This document shows positions 53,497 through 62,505 of a stretch of DNA of 64,000 bases, piece after piece. Both the position numbers and the translations under genes were made by a program. The stretch spans positions 87,907-151,906 of the forward strand of contig NZ_LMFB01000005.1 of NCBI RefSeq assembly GCF_001426685.1, written 5' to 3'. Source of the stretch: Rhizobium sp. Root483D2. GTDB lineage: Bacteria; Pseudomonadota; Alphaproteobacteria; Rhizobiales; Rhizobiaceae. The notes below the pieces were generated by a model. It saw nothing but the letters and a program-made list of their open reading frames with translations, did no database searches and was not told the DNA's origin. Numbering within the stretch: the stretch's first letter is position 1; each line of letters opens with the position of its first letter.

Positions 53497-55488
53497 CTAC
53501 CCTTTAAAATGCTTAGAAGCGGGTGTGGTTCCGGTAAAGACCAGATTATAGGTCTGCTTTCTGGATGCCGCCGCTTCCATCAGGTCAGGTAACTGTGTAT
53601 CTGAGAAGAAGTCGATCAGGTCAGCAGACGTGTCGAAAACGCGTCCCTTGTCCATTTTCCCGACAACTGCAGCGACATTTCCGCTGTTTCTGACGGTTAG
53701 AACGGTACATCCAGCAGCAATCGCCTCATAGGTCACGAAGGAAAATGTTTCCGGCCAACCCGAGGGCATAACGACGATGTCCACACCGTTGTCCTGGAGA
53801 AGATTGACCATCGTTTCCCCAGAATCGGCCCTGATCTCAGCATGAACTCTTTCGACATACTTGTTAGTTCGATACTGGAATTTGTTGCTCACGAAATGCA
53901 TGAAGTGATAATTTTCGTTAAACCGGTTGCTCGCAACGATATCCCTGAAAACTCGCCAACCCTTGTGCTCGACCGGATATCCTACGAAAGCGATCCTAAT
54001 CGGTTCGTCCGCCGCCTTTTCTTTCAATGCGATTTTCTCAGGCACCAGAGTGCCATGTAGAACTACCTCAGCATCAACCCATTTGCCGTTGAAGGATTTT
54101 AGCCAGATATCCAAGGCCGCCTGTGATGGAGAAAGGACGACGAACGGGATAGCATCGAAAAGGATTTTCATCTGCTCGACACGGCGTATGCGCTCCTTAC
54201 CGAAGATGCAGACCGTGCAGGCAACCGAATCCAGCGGTGGCGCGCCACAGAATTCAATATGATTACGCAACAAGTTATAGCCATTACAGAGGCTGGAATA
54301 ATCATGTAGCCAATAGTAATTATGTGTCGCCCCATAGGCTGCATTCAACGCAATAATCGCGGGTAGGCTATGCCCAAGAGGCGAGTGCATGATGAAGACG
54401 CGCTTTTCTGCTGCCTGCCTATTCGGAATGAGAACATCGCCGACAACCGATCCAGAAAAAATTCCAGCAAAGTCGCCATCGACCACAACTTTGAAATATG
54501 TCTGGTCAAGCTCCGTATCAAAAATAAATTCCGACTGCTCAAATGGCGACAGGTGAATGTAGCTCAAGCCTTCGGCGTTGAAGCGTAACTGCTCCTTGCC
54601 CACTACGAGTTCAGTGCCGGCAACGACCTCAATATAGCAGGTGTGGCTCAGTGCTAGTACCAAACCATTCCCGTGAGCCGTCCGGGAATTTCCAATTGCG
54701 ATTTCCAGAATATCGCGGTTGGCTGCAACATCGGAAAACTCGGGCGCTAGCGGGCGGGCGTCCTCCCGCAGTGACGCTAGGAGGCCCAGCTTTTCGTCAA
54801 CATGTTCTTTTGCCCGTCGCCCTTCGTCCTTACCGAACATGATGTAATGGAAAAACGGATTGATTCCCGACGATCTGACATCTGAGAACGTGTCGATGTA
54901 ATAGGCCGTGTCAAACCAGTCTGACGGGTTCCTGTACTCACGCCAGCCTATAGCGCAATAGTGCCGCAATGGATCAGCGCCGGCGCGTTTGATGTCCGGA
55001 TTACTTTGGTTGTAGTAATCTGAATCGAAATGCGGCGCCAACGTCTCCATGACCTCGTCAAAGGAATTTGTCTGAGCCATCACGATATGAATATCGGGCT
55101 GCTGGAGCTCGACCTTGGCGAATTCAAAATCCGGATCGATCTTCAACGCCTCCTGATAGGCATTGATGGCCTCGTTCATCTTTTTCTGTAACTTCAGCAC
55201 ATGACCGAGCTGAAGATAGATATCTGCCGCATTCGTGTTAAACTTTAGCGCCGTCCGGTAGGCGGTCTCCGCCGCAGCGAGATTTCCCTGCTCCTTGAGA
55301 CAATGCCCATACTGCACCCATAGTCCGTCGTTCTGGGGCAGGTGCGTCAGAGCCTTAGCATAATACTGTTCCGCAACCGCCCATTGGCGACTGCGGTTCG
55401 CACTATCGGCTCTTTCAACCAGGCGCGTTGCCTCGCTCTTGCTTTTCCGAAGCAGGCCAATCTTCTCTAAAATCTCACGTATCGCCAT
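53497..55488 (-). CDS. TPR protein with GT4-type glycosyltransferase domain
   Basis: 663 residues. TPR repeats cover about 20-135 (WAVAEQYYAKALTHLPQNDGLW, AAETAYRTALKFN, MNEAINAYQEALKIDPDFEFA). Two PDV-type repeats lie at about 155-230 (YYNQSNPDIKRAGADPLRHY, YYIDTFSDVRSSGINPFFHY). After a central beta-rich region, a GT4 Rossmann domain spans about 480-640 with IRIAFVGYPVEHKGWRVF, VDIVVMPSGWPETFSFVTYEAIAAG. Three bases separate it from the next gene, so they are co-transcribed. Likely a cytoplasmic glycosyltransferase in chain assembly. Confidence 0.85.
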   Translation of the reverse strand: MAIREILEKIGLLRKSKSEATRLVERADSANRSRQWAVAEQYYAKALTHLPQNDGLWVQYGHCLKEQGNLAAAETAYRTALKFNTNAADIYLQLGHVLKLQKKMNEAINAYQEALKIDPDFEFAKVELQQPDIHIVMAQTNSFDEVMETLAPHFDSDYYNQSNPDIKRAGADPLRHYCAIGWREYRNPSDWFDTAYYIDTFSDVRSSGINPFFHYIMFGKDEGRRAKEHVDEKLGLLASLREDARPLAPEFSDVAANRDILEIAIGNSRTAHGNGLVLALSHTCYIEVVAGTELVVGKEQLRFNAEGLSYIHLSPFEQSEFIFDTELDQTYFKVVVDGDFAGIFSGSVVGDVLIPNRQAAEKRVFIMHSPLGHSLPAIIALNAAYGATHNYYWLHDYSSLCNGYNLLRNHIEFCGAPPLDSVACTVCIFGKERIRRVEQMKILFDAIPFVVLSPSQAALDIWLKSFNGKWVDAEVVLHGTLVPEKIALKEKAADEPIRIAFVGYPVEHKGWRVFRDIVASNRFNENYHFMHFVSNKFQYRTNKYVERVHAEIRADSGETMVNLLQDNGVDIVVMPSGWPETFSFVTYEAIAAGCTVLTVRNSGNVAAVVGKMDKGRVFDTSADLIDFFSDTQLPDLMEAAASRKQTYNLVFTGTTPASKHFKG

Positions 55489-55559
55489 TTTCTTCTCTTA
55501 AGTACATTTTCCGAACGCGATGATGCAGAGATCGCAAGATGAACTAATTCAATGGTGTT

Positions 55560-56723
55560 TCAACTCAGCAATGTTCGAACAGCCTGAAGTTTTTCGCGAA
55601 TCTCAACCTGGTGATTTCCAATAAAAAACCCTCTCGAGTCTATATTTTCAGCGGCTTCTAGGCCTCCGGATACTTCATAATCAAAGTATTTTATGACCTC
55701 ATTTTTCAGGAAGTTTCCTGTGACAATCGGACGAACATCAACCTTATTTGCAGAAAGTTTTGCCACTAGCGCCTTTCTGTCCACATCCGCGCCGTCCCGT
55801 ATGGTTAGAGCAAATCCGAACCAGCTGCTTTCGCCAACTTCTTCCTGTATCTGAAGATAAGGATGATTGGCAAAGATCTCCTGAAAATAAGCGCCGTTTT
55901 CTCTTCTATTCCGAATGAAGGATGGCAGTTTTTTTAACTGCTCCTGTCCGATCGCGCCGCTCATTTCGATCGGCCTGACATTGTAGCCTGGCAAAACGAA
56001 CTTAAACGACTCTTCGAAAGGATCATCGCTTTTTTCTCCCGTAACGTGGTTGAACTTTGGCAGGTTCCGTGTCCAGCCATGCGCTCTAAGGGAAAGGAGA
56101 ACATGATACAGTTCTTCATCATCAGTCACGACACAACCACCTTCCATGGTCGCGATATGATGCGAGTAAAACGAACTAAATGTGCCCATGGTGCCGAATG
56201 TTCCTGCCTGTTTTCCAGCAAACAATGCACCCATGGATTCGCAATTATCTTCAAGAATGGTGATATCGCGATTGCCTACAATCTTAGTAACGGCGTCAAA
56301 ATCGTTTGGATTTCCAAGCAAGTTGACGAGGCAAATCGCTTTCGTCTTGTCGGTGATGGCCAACTTCAACTTATTCAGATCCATATTCAAAGTGTACTGG
56401 TCTATATCGACGAAGATGAGCTTTAGACCATATTGATGGAATGGATAATACGTCGTCGACCATGATACCGCTGGAACGATGACCTCGTCGCCTCTTTTGA
56501 GTTTGGGGTTCTTTGTAAAAAACAATGCTGCGACCATAAGCAGATTCGCAGTCGAACCGGAGCTTACCATCAATGCATATTTTGAACCAAAAAACTCCGC
56601 GAATTGTTGCTCATAATTGGCGACGTTTTCGCCCATCGTGAACATGCCGGAGTCGATCACTCGCTGAATAGCGGCAAATTCCTTGCTGTCCCATGTGTCG
56701 GTTGCCAAGCTGAGGTTGATCAT
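55560..56723 (-). CDS. colD: GDP-4-keto-6-deoxy-D-mannose 3-dehydratase
   Basis: 387 residues of the DegT/AHBA aminotransferase fold. The active-site lysine is replaced by histidine: SFYSHHIATMEGG with H188, the same residue number as in E. coli ColD. Family segments DSGMFTMGENV, VSSGSTANLLM, PAVSWSTTYYP and RPIVTGNFLKN are all present. ColD removes the 3-hydroxyl using PMP and glutamate on the way to GDP-L-colitose. Overlaps the ColC-like gene by ATGA, tying the two steps together. Confidence 0.93.
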   Translation of the reverse strand: MINLSLATDTWDSKEFAAIQRVIDSGMFTMGENVANYEQQFAEFFGSKYALMVSSGSTANLLMVAALFFTKNPKLKRGDEVIVPAVSWSTTYYPFHQYGLKLIFVDIDQYTLNMDLNKLKLAITDKTKAICLVNLLGNPNDFDAVTKIVGNRDITILEDNCESMGALFAGKQAGTFGTMGTFSSFYSHHIATMEGGCVVTDDEELYHVLLSLRAHGWTRNLPKFNHVTGEKSDDPFEESFKFVLPGYNVRPIEMSGAIGQEQLKKLPSFIRNRRENGAYFQEIFANHPYLQIQEEVGESSWFGFALTIRDGADVDRKALVAKLSANKVDVRPIVTGNFLKNEVIKYFDYEVSGGLEAAENIDSRGFFIGNHQVEIREKLQAVRTLLS

Positions 56724-57640
56724 TTGTAGACTCCATTCTTATAGAACTCATAGGTCTTACGAATTCCTTCGGACAGGGAGGTAGTTGCCTGCCATCCGAG
56801 ATTGCGCAATTTCTGAATGTTTACCAGCTTTTGGCTCATCCCGGCAGGCTTCGACATATCGTGAACGAACCGGCCTTGATAGCCCAGTACATCTGCCACC
56901 GCCTTGTAGTAGTCGTTGACGCTGTGATCCACGCCAATGCCAACATTGAGATTTTGCGGCAGTCTTTCAATGTCTTCCACTGCAAACAGCAGGAAATCGG
57001 CCAAGTCACCAGCAAACATGAACTCCCGCCTTGCAAGGCCGTCCCCCCACACTTCAACGACGTCGGCCTGGTTCTCGACAGCTTCTGAAATCTTGCGGAT
57101 GACCGCCGGTACCATATGAGATTTCTGAGGGTCGAACTTGTCATGCCGCCCGTAAAGATTGCACGGAATCACTGTTTTGTAGTGGACGCCATGGGTCGAT
57201 GAAACATAATTGCAGAGCCGAGAGCAGGAAATCTTGGCCAGCGCATACCCCTCGTTTGTCGGCTCAAGGCCCCCAGTCAAAATGTCATCTTCGTTGAGAG
57301 GATTGGTCGCCTCCCGCGGGTACATGCACGAACTGCCGATGTTAATCAGCTTTTCTACTCCTGCATTCTGCGCGCCGAGGATGACATTCATGCCGATTTG
57401 CAGGTTTTCGACAAGGAAGCGTACGGGTGCAGCTATGTTTGCCTGGATCCCCCCGACGAGCCCGGCTGCATGGATGACTGCGTCGGGCTTCACCTTTTGA
57501 AAGTAGCTCTGCACAGATATTTTATCGGAAAGATCCAACTCTCTTCGACCAGGCGCTTCCAACTGGAAATCATTTGCGCGCGCGTGCTCAAGCAGGTTTC
57601 TTCCAACCATGCCCGACCCACCAGTAATGAGAACTTTCAT
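56720..57640 (-). CDS. colC: GDP-L-colitose synthase (ColC) or GDP-fucose synthase
   Basis: 306 residues of the extended SDR family, with VLITGGSGMVGRNLLEHA, catalytic SSCMYP cysteine, YALAKISCSRLC Tyr-Lys and KSHMVPAVIRK histidine region of the bifunctional C5-epimerase/C4-reductase fold. GDP-fucose synthase (Fcl) is its closest relative, but the four-base overlap with colD makes ColC the likelier role. Nine bases separate it from gmd. Confidence 0.87.
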   Translation of the reverse strand: MKVLITGGSGMVGRNLLEHARANDFQLEAPGRRELDLSDKISVQSYFQKVKPDAVIHAAGLVGGIQANIAAPVRFLVENLQIGMNVILGAQNAGVEKLINIGSSCMYPREATNPLNEDDILTGGLEPTNEGYALAKISCSRLCNYVSSTHGVHYKTVIPCNLYGRHDKFDPQKSHMVPAVIRKISEAVENQADVVEVWGDGLARREFMFAGDLADFLLFAVEDIERLPQNLNVGIGVDHSVNDYYKAVADVLGYQGRFVHDMSKPAGMSQKLVNIQKLRNLGWQATTSLSEGIRKTYEFYKNGVYK

Positions 57641-57649
57641 CGTGGCGCC

Positions 57650-58771
57650 TCAACTCTCGACAGCAAACGCAACATTGTGGCCATTGCGTTTCAGAAACGC
57701 ATGTCGTTTAGCAATCTCCAAATCGTGAGCCGCCATCTCAGCGCACATCTGCTGAACAGTGATTTCCGGCACCCAACCCAGTTTCTTCGCGGCCTTCGAG
57801 GGATCGCCAAGCAGGGTCTCAACCTCCGCCGGCCTGAAGTAGCGGGGATCAACCTTGACGATAACGTCACCAAGCGAGACGCCAGGCGCATTGTCGCCTT
57901 GGATGGCAACCACCGTCGCGATCTCGTTCACGCCATGACCTGAGAACTCAAGGGTAATCCCCAGTTCCTGCGCCGACCACAACACAAACTGGCGCACGGA
58001 ATATTGCTTGCCGGTAGCGATGACGAAGTCTTCAGGTTGCTCCTGCTGGAGCATCATCCATTGCATGCGCACGTAGTCTTTCGCATGGCCCCAGTCACGC
58101 AGCGAGTCCAGATTTCCCAGATAAAGACAATCTTCCAGGGATTGCGCAATATTCGCTAGGCCCCGCGTAATTTTACGCGTAACGAAAGTTTCCCCTCGAC
58201 GAGGGGACTCATGGTTGAACAATATTCCGTTGCACGCATACATTCCATACGCTTCGCGATAGTTTACCGTAATCCAGTAGGAGTAAATTTTTGCAACAGC
58301 GTATGGTGACCTTGGATGAAACGGCGTTTTTTCACTCTGCGGAACTTCCTGTACAAGCCCGTATAGTTCCGACGTGGATGCCTGATAAAAACGTGTCTTC
58401 TTTTCCAGCCCCAGAAAACGAATGGCTTCCAACAATCTGAGCGTGCCTAACCCGTCGACATCTGCTGTATATTCCGGCGCCTCAAAGCTGACGGCAACAT
58501 GCGACTGGGCGCCAAGATTGTAAACCTCGTCTGGCTGTACTTGATTGATGATTCGCGTGAGATTGGACGTGTCACTGAGATCACCATAATGCAGATGCAA
58601 CCGCAGATCCGTGCTGTGCGGGTCTTGAAAAATATGATCAATCCGCTGTGTGTTGAATGACGATGACCGGCGCTTGATGCCGTGAACTTCATAACCTTTT
58701 TCAAGCAGAAGTTCGACCAGATAAGACCCGTCCTGTCCGGTAACGCCGGTGATCAGCGCAGTTTTCGTCAT
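57650..58771 (-). CDS. gmd: GDP-mannose 4,6-dehydratase
   Basis: 373 residues, normal length. Seen: [59 protein letters not shown] and Tyr-Lys in [10 protein letters not shown], then [16 protein letters not shown]. Gmd makes GDP-4-keto-6-deoxymannose, the precursor shared by fucose, colitose and perosamine pathways. No mannose-1-phosphate guanylyltransferase gene is in this window. Confidence 0.97.
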   Translation of the reverse strand: MTKTALITGVTGQDGSYLVELLLEKGYEVHGIKRRSSSFNTQRIDHIFQDPHSTDLRLHLHYGDLSDTSNLTRIINQVQPDEVYNLGAQSHVAVSFEAPEYTADVDGLGTLRLLEAIRFLGLEKKTRFYQASTSELYGLVQEVPQSEKTPFHPRSPYAVAKIYSYWITVNYREAYGMYACNGILFNHESPRRGETFVTRKITRGLANIAQSLEDCLYLGNLDSLRDWGHAKDYVRMQWMMLQQEQPEDFVIATGKQYSVRQFVLWSAQELGITLEFSGHGVNEIATVVAIQGDNAPGVSLGDVIVKVDPRYFRPAEVETLLGDPSKAAKKLGWVPEITVQQMCAEMAAHDLEIAKRHAFLKRNGHNVAFAVES

Positions 58772-59029
58772 ATACTTTTACCTTTTATCGCGGTCGATCT
58801 GGCGTTTGGCTACGCACTGCTTCACTGAGCTTCCGGCCTCGCTGCGGACAACAAAGACAGTTGCGGGAGTTAGGAATTCCATATTGTTTTGGACTGATAT
58901 CCTCGCGCTACAAAAGATGCAATACCGCACAGGCTGACTGCTGAAAATGAAGTATAGAACAATATCGCAGCGGTCTTTATTTTAGTAAATTATAATATTG
59001 ATTGACAATAATTTATTCGACATCAAATA

Positions 59030-60508
59030 TCATGCTTCACATAGCTTGTCCATGGAATGGGCTACCATCATATTACGTTGATCATCAGTATTTCTCCATT
59101 CACCGACTTTTATATATTCTTTCGATTGGTCAATAATATTTATTGTTCTACGTATATTGGGAAGCTGTGGAAAAAGCTGACCTCCTTCCGGCACAAAATT
59201 AAAGACAGTGTCTATAGAATCCGAGAAATGGCAGATGGCCTGACCAAATGTGCCATAGCCATAGGCCATGTACTTCGCATTTACGATTGTATTGATGTCA
59301 TCAACCACTGTCCCACTCTGACATGTATAATCGATGCTTCGGTCGCGCAAATACGCCTCGAGAGGATCTACGACAGGATTTCGCCTGTCTTCGAATACGA
59401 GCTTTACCTTGGAGATCACGCCCTCGCCGTTGAGCTTTTCGATCAAAAGCTTGTAAAAAGACAAGGGCGGCTGAACATAGTCGGCATGAACCCAGCTTGA
59501 GAATATATCTCCCGATCGTATGTGGATGCATAATTCATCCGACACTTTTTTATTCGGCACGATGGATGGAAAAAGTTTCTTCGCAACATCTTTGATTATA
59601 GCGTGGTAGTCTTCGCTCGTCCGAGTTGCTGCTGGCTGGATATGAAAGAAATAGCCTTTTAGAAAAGCGCCGTCTTGCGGGCGAGGTTCTTCAGCTGGCA
59701 GGAAAGTCAAACCATCAACTGGAAGTTTTTCTTCCAATTTTATCAGGCCACCATTGGCAACCTGGATGTAGTGCAGGCCTGCCTTTCGAGCCAGTTCGAT
59801 CGCATTTGCATATTGAATGACACAATTGCCGAAAGCACCATTCTGATTGATTTTGAGCCCGATGACCTTATCCGAGACTGCGCCTCGCTTCGAGCCGACG
59901 ATTTCATAACTTTCCGGATAGACCGAATTGGGTTCGTTCACCATAGGCAGGCTCACGCACCACTCATTCCCCAGCTCCACGATCCGGACAAATTTCGTCT
60001 CCACGAAAATCTCGACCTGTGCCAGATGGAAATAATTGCGCTCACTCAACTCGAGTCTCACGTAGCGAGCCCAGAGCTGGCCTCGGAGCGAGAGCTGCAG
60101 AGGTGGAGCACCATTACCAGGGCCGAAATAGCTGATACCGCTATGGATCGTGGTCCACGTGATCTTGTCCAGCGAAGTCTTAACCGTGATCGTCTTGGCT
60201 TTGTCTGTGAAACCGTCGCGGCGATTGTGTAGGACCAGCGCATCCAGCGGGTACGGCCGATGGAGGTCTACCATCCACCAAGGGGCGTCTTCTTCATCCG
60301 TATGGAAGCCGAAATTTTCCGGACAGTCGCGACACAGAACGCCGTTCGCCCCTAACTCACTCGACCATGGCGAGTGGGAACTTTGCTCCGCCACGCCAAC
60401 TGTAGCGATATTCGTCAGATCTAATTGGGGGCATAACAACTGGTAATCGCTCAAAACGTCCTCACTGCGTAGTAATTGCCGCTGGCTTGCAATGAAGGCA
60501 ATCTCCAC
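59030..60508 (-). CDS. Discoidin-domain, fucosyltransferase-like protein
   Basis: 492 residues. Residues about 25-170 form an F5/8-type C (discoidin) fold, with WWMVDLHRPYPLDALVLHNRRDG and ARYVRLELSERNYFHLAQVEIF. The C-terminal domain (about 215-470) has QNGAFGNCVIQYANAIELARKAG and CIHIRSGDIFSSW (H329, R331), a motif I like that of alpha-1,2-fucosyltransferases (HxRxxD). It may transfer fucose or, given the neighbours gmd-colC-colD, colitose. The GTG start at 60508 is uncertain. Confidence 0.75.
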   Translation of the reverse strand: MEIAFIASQRQLLRSEDVLSDYQLLCPQLDLTNIATVGVAEQSSHSPWSSELGANGVLCRDCPENFGFHTDEEDAPWWMVDLHRPYPLDALVLHNRRDGFTDKAKTITVKTSLDKITWTTIHSGISYFGPGNGAPPLQLSLRGQLWARYVRLELSERNYFHLAQVEIFVETKFVRIVELGNEWCVSLPMVNEPNSVYPESYEIVGSKRGAVSDKVIGLKINQNGAFGNCVIQYANAIELARKAGLHYIQVANGGLIKLEEKLPVDGLTFLPAEEPRPQDGAFLKGYFFHIQPAATRTSEDYHAIIKDVAKKLFPSIVPNKKVSDELCIHIRSGDIFSSWVHADYVQPPLSFYKLLIEKLNGEGVISKVKLVFEDRRNPVVDPLEAYLRDRSIDYTCQSGTVVDDINTIVNAKYMAYGYGTFGQAICHFSDSIDTVFNFVPEGGQLFPQLPNIRRTINIIDQSKEYIKVGEWRNTDDQRNMMVAHSMDKLCEA

Positions 60509-61176
60509 ATCACAATATGTTATGCATTATGTTTCAAGCCTAACCAAATCAACCTAGCAACGTCTAGAAATCTGAAACAGTCGGCAAACCCAGCAACGAC
60601 GGCACACCATTATCGTAACAACTCGTCGATGTGAAGCAGATAGTTGCAACGCTGGTTCATGTTGACCGGTGTTGCGAAGTTCCGACAGCCGCAAAGGGAA
60701 TCCGGCGGTTAAATTGTTAATACAAAATTACAGTTGGCATACCTATCTGACCCATGACGCATTAAGCATCACAACCCGAAGCTTCATCGGCACACAATGC
60801 CAAGTCGAAACATTTGACCGTACCCAGTCGTCAAATGCTGGCCACACAATGATGCTGCAGGCCGTTAAACGGCCATTAATCTACTTTTGAACGGCGAGTG
60901 CCGCCTTACTTTTCGGCTTGGATGTGCCGGCCTTGATGAACTGTTTTTCCCGCCAAACGGCACTGGCCGCGCTCACACCAAATCCTTTGGCATTATCCCG
61001 AGAGACATGCCCGAAGCGACCACCTCTTTCACCAACATCTATGTTGAGTCAGCGGCGAATTTGGTGCCCCTATAATTCAATCAAATGGAAAATTTCACAC
61101 ATGGAGTCTCGACAGGGTAATATCCACGCGTCATTTGCCCCAAGCAAACGACCGCGCCACACCCCGTCGCGACCCC
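60509..61176. other. Gap between the polysaccharide island and the monooxygenase genes
   Basis: About 670 bases with no large gene. It contains the promoter side of the fucosyltransferase-like gene, a perfect 15-base palindrome GGCCGTTAAACGGCC at 60860-60874, and a possible 31-codon gene at 60881-60976. The composition rises back towards the G+C-rich level here, so it is a plausible edge of the island. Confidence 0.45.
60881..60976 (-). CDS. Possible 31-residue basic peptide
   Basis: Reads from GTG: SAASAVWREKQFIKAG then TSKPKSKAALAVQK and TAG. AAAGGA lies six bases upstream of the GTG. The frame stays open upstream for about 22 more codons without an ATG, so it could be the tail of a decayed gene. 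No family is recognised. Confidence 0.3.
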   Translation of the reverse strand: MSAASAVWREKQFIKAGTSKPKSKAALAVQK

Positions 61177-62496
61177 TCAATCTCCCAACAAATTGTCCCG
61201 CAACGTCGTGCCGGGATAAGCGTTGCGATACCGGCCGCGGCGTTGCAGTTCTGGGACGACGAGATCGACGAATTCTTCGAAGCAGCCTGGAGTGTAGGTT
61301 GCAATCAGCATGAAGCCGTCGGCGCCGCCTTCGTCCATGAAGGTCTCGAGTTTATCGGCGATATCGGATGGCGTGCCGACGAGGACGGGCATGCCCATGC
61401 CCTGCGCATAGATGATCGCCGCTTCGCCGATGGTCACGGGCGCGCCGTCGCGCGCGTAGAGGATCGATTCGAACAATCCCTGGATACCAGGCACTTCGAT
61501 GTTCTGGATATATTCGTCCAGGTCGTATTTCGAGAAATCCAGTCCGAAATGTCCCGACATCCAGGCGAGCGCCCCTTCGAGCGGGATGCAGGCCTTGATG
61601 CGTTCATATTTCGCCTGCGCCTCTTCGCGGGTTTCCGCGACGACCGTCTGGACGCCGAAGATCAGCTTGACGCTGCCTTCTTTTCTGCCGAAACGCTCAC
61701 GCACCCGTTGGTCGAGGTCGCGGCTATAGTCGCGCATACGGTTGACGGTCGGAAGGACGGCGAAGATCGCCTCGGCATGTTTGGCGGCGAAGTCCCGGCC
61801 CCGATCGGATGATCCCGCCTGCCAGAGCACGGGTTGCCCCTGCGGTGACGGTGCCACGAAATGGCGGCCGCGGCATTTGAAGAATTCGCCCTCGTGGATG
61901 ACTTCGTGCACCTTTCCGGGATCGGCATAGATGCCGCTGGCCTTGTCGGCGATGATGGCGTCAGGCTCCCAGGAATTCCAGAGCTTGTAGCAAAGCTCCA
62001 TATATTCTTCCAGGCGCTCATACCGGTGCCCCCGCTCGCTCATCTCGGCGCCATAGGCATCCCACTCGCTTTTCGAGTAGGACGAGACGACATTCCAGGC
62101 GACGCGGCCGCCGGACAGGTGGTCGAGGCTCGAAAGCCGGCGCGCCATCGAATAGGGGTGCTCGAACGCCGTCGAAAGCGTGACCCCTACCCCAAGATGC
62201 TTGGTTGCCCCGGTGATGATCGGCGCGATCGTCGATGGTTCATGGGTTGGGCATTGCACCGCATATTTCACGGTGAGATCGGAGGAATTGCCATGGGTAT
62301 TGTAGGGTGCCAGCTCATCGGCGATGAACATCGCGTCGAACAGGCCGCGCTCCATGGTGCGCGCCATATGCTGCCAATAGCCGGGGCTGGCATAATCCCA
62401 GCCGACCTTGTCCTTGGGATGGCGCCACATCCCCGTGGCATGGCTGTTGACGCCGTGCTGGATGAAGCCGAGGAGGTGAGCCTTTTTACGTGTCAT
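61177..62496 (-). CDS. LLM-class flavin monooxygenase, NtaA/SnaA/DszA type (copy 1)
   Basis: 439 residues of the FMN-dependent bacterial luciferase-like superfamily. Family features: HATGMWRHPKDK, GLFDAMFIADELAPY, GVGVTLSTAFEHPYSMARRLSSLDHLSGGRVAWNVVSSY, VLWQAGSSDRGRDFAAKHAEAIF and a C-terminal GTPSDIADKLETFMDEGGADGFML. These enzymes oxidise compounds such as nitrilotriacetate, dibenzothiophene sulphone or alkyl sulphides with a separate flavin reductase. The substrate here is unknown. It lies nine bases after its paralogue, so co-transcribed. Confidence 0.88.
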   Translation of the reverse strand: MTRKKAHLLGFIQHGVNSHATGMWRHPKDKVGWDYASPGYWQHMARTMERGLFDAMFIADELAPYNTHGNSSDLTVKYAVQCPTHEPSTIAPIITGATKHLGVGVTLSTAFEHPYSMARRLSSLDHLSGGRVAWNVVSSYSKSEWDAYGAEMSERGHRYERLEEYMELCYKLWNSWEPDAIIADKASGIYADPGKVHEVIHEGEFFKCRGRHFVAPSPQGQPVLWQAGSSDRGRDFAAKHAEAIFAVLPTVNRMRDYSRDLDQRVRERFGRKEGSVKLIFGVQTVVAETREEAQAKYERIKACIPLEGALAWMSGHFGLDFSKYDLDEYIQNIEVPGIQGLFESILYARDGAPVTIGEAAIIYAQGMGMPVLVGTPSDIADKLETFMDEGGADGFMLIATYTPGCFEEFVDLVVPELQRRGRYRNAYPGTTLRDNLLGD

Positions 62497-62505
62497 AGCG
62501 TTTTT

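Noticed and set aside
55560..56723. Perosamine-type aminotransferase (Per/RfbE) instead of ColD
   Set aside because: The PLP-binding lysine is replaced by histidine (H188), which fits a 3-dehydratase and not an aminotransferase.
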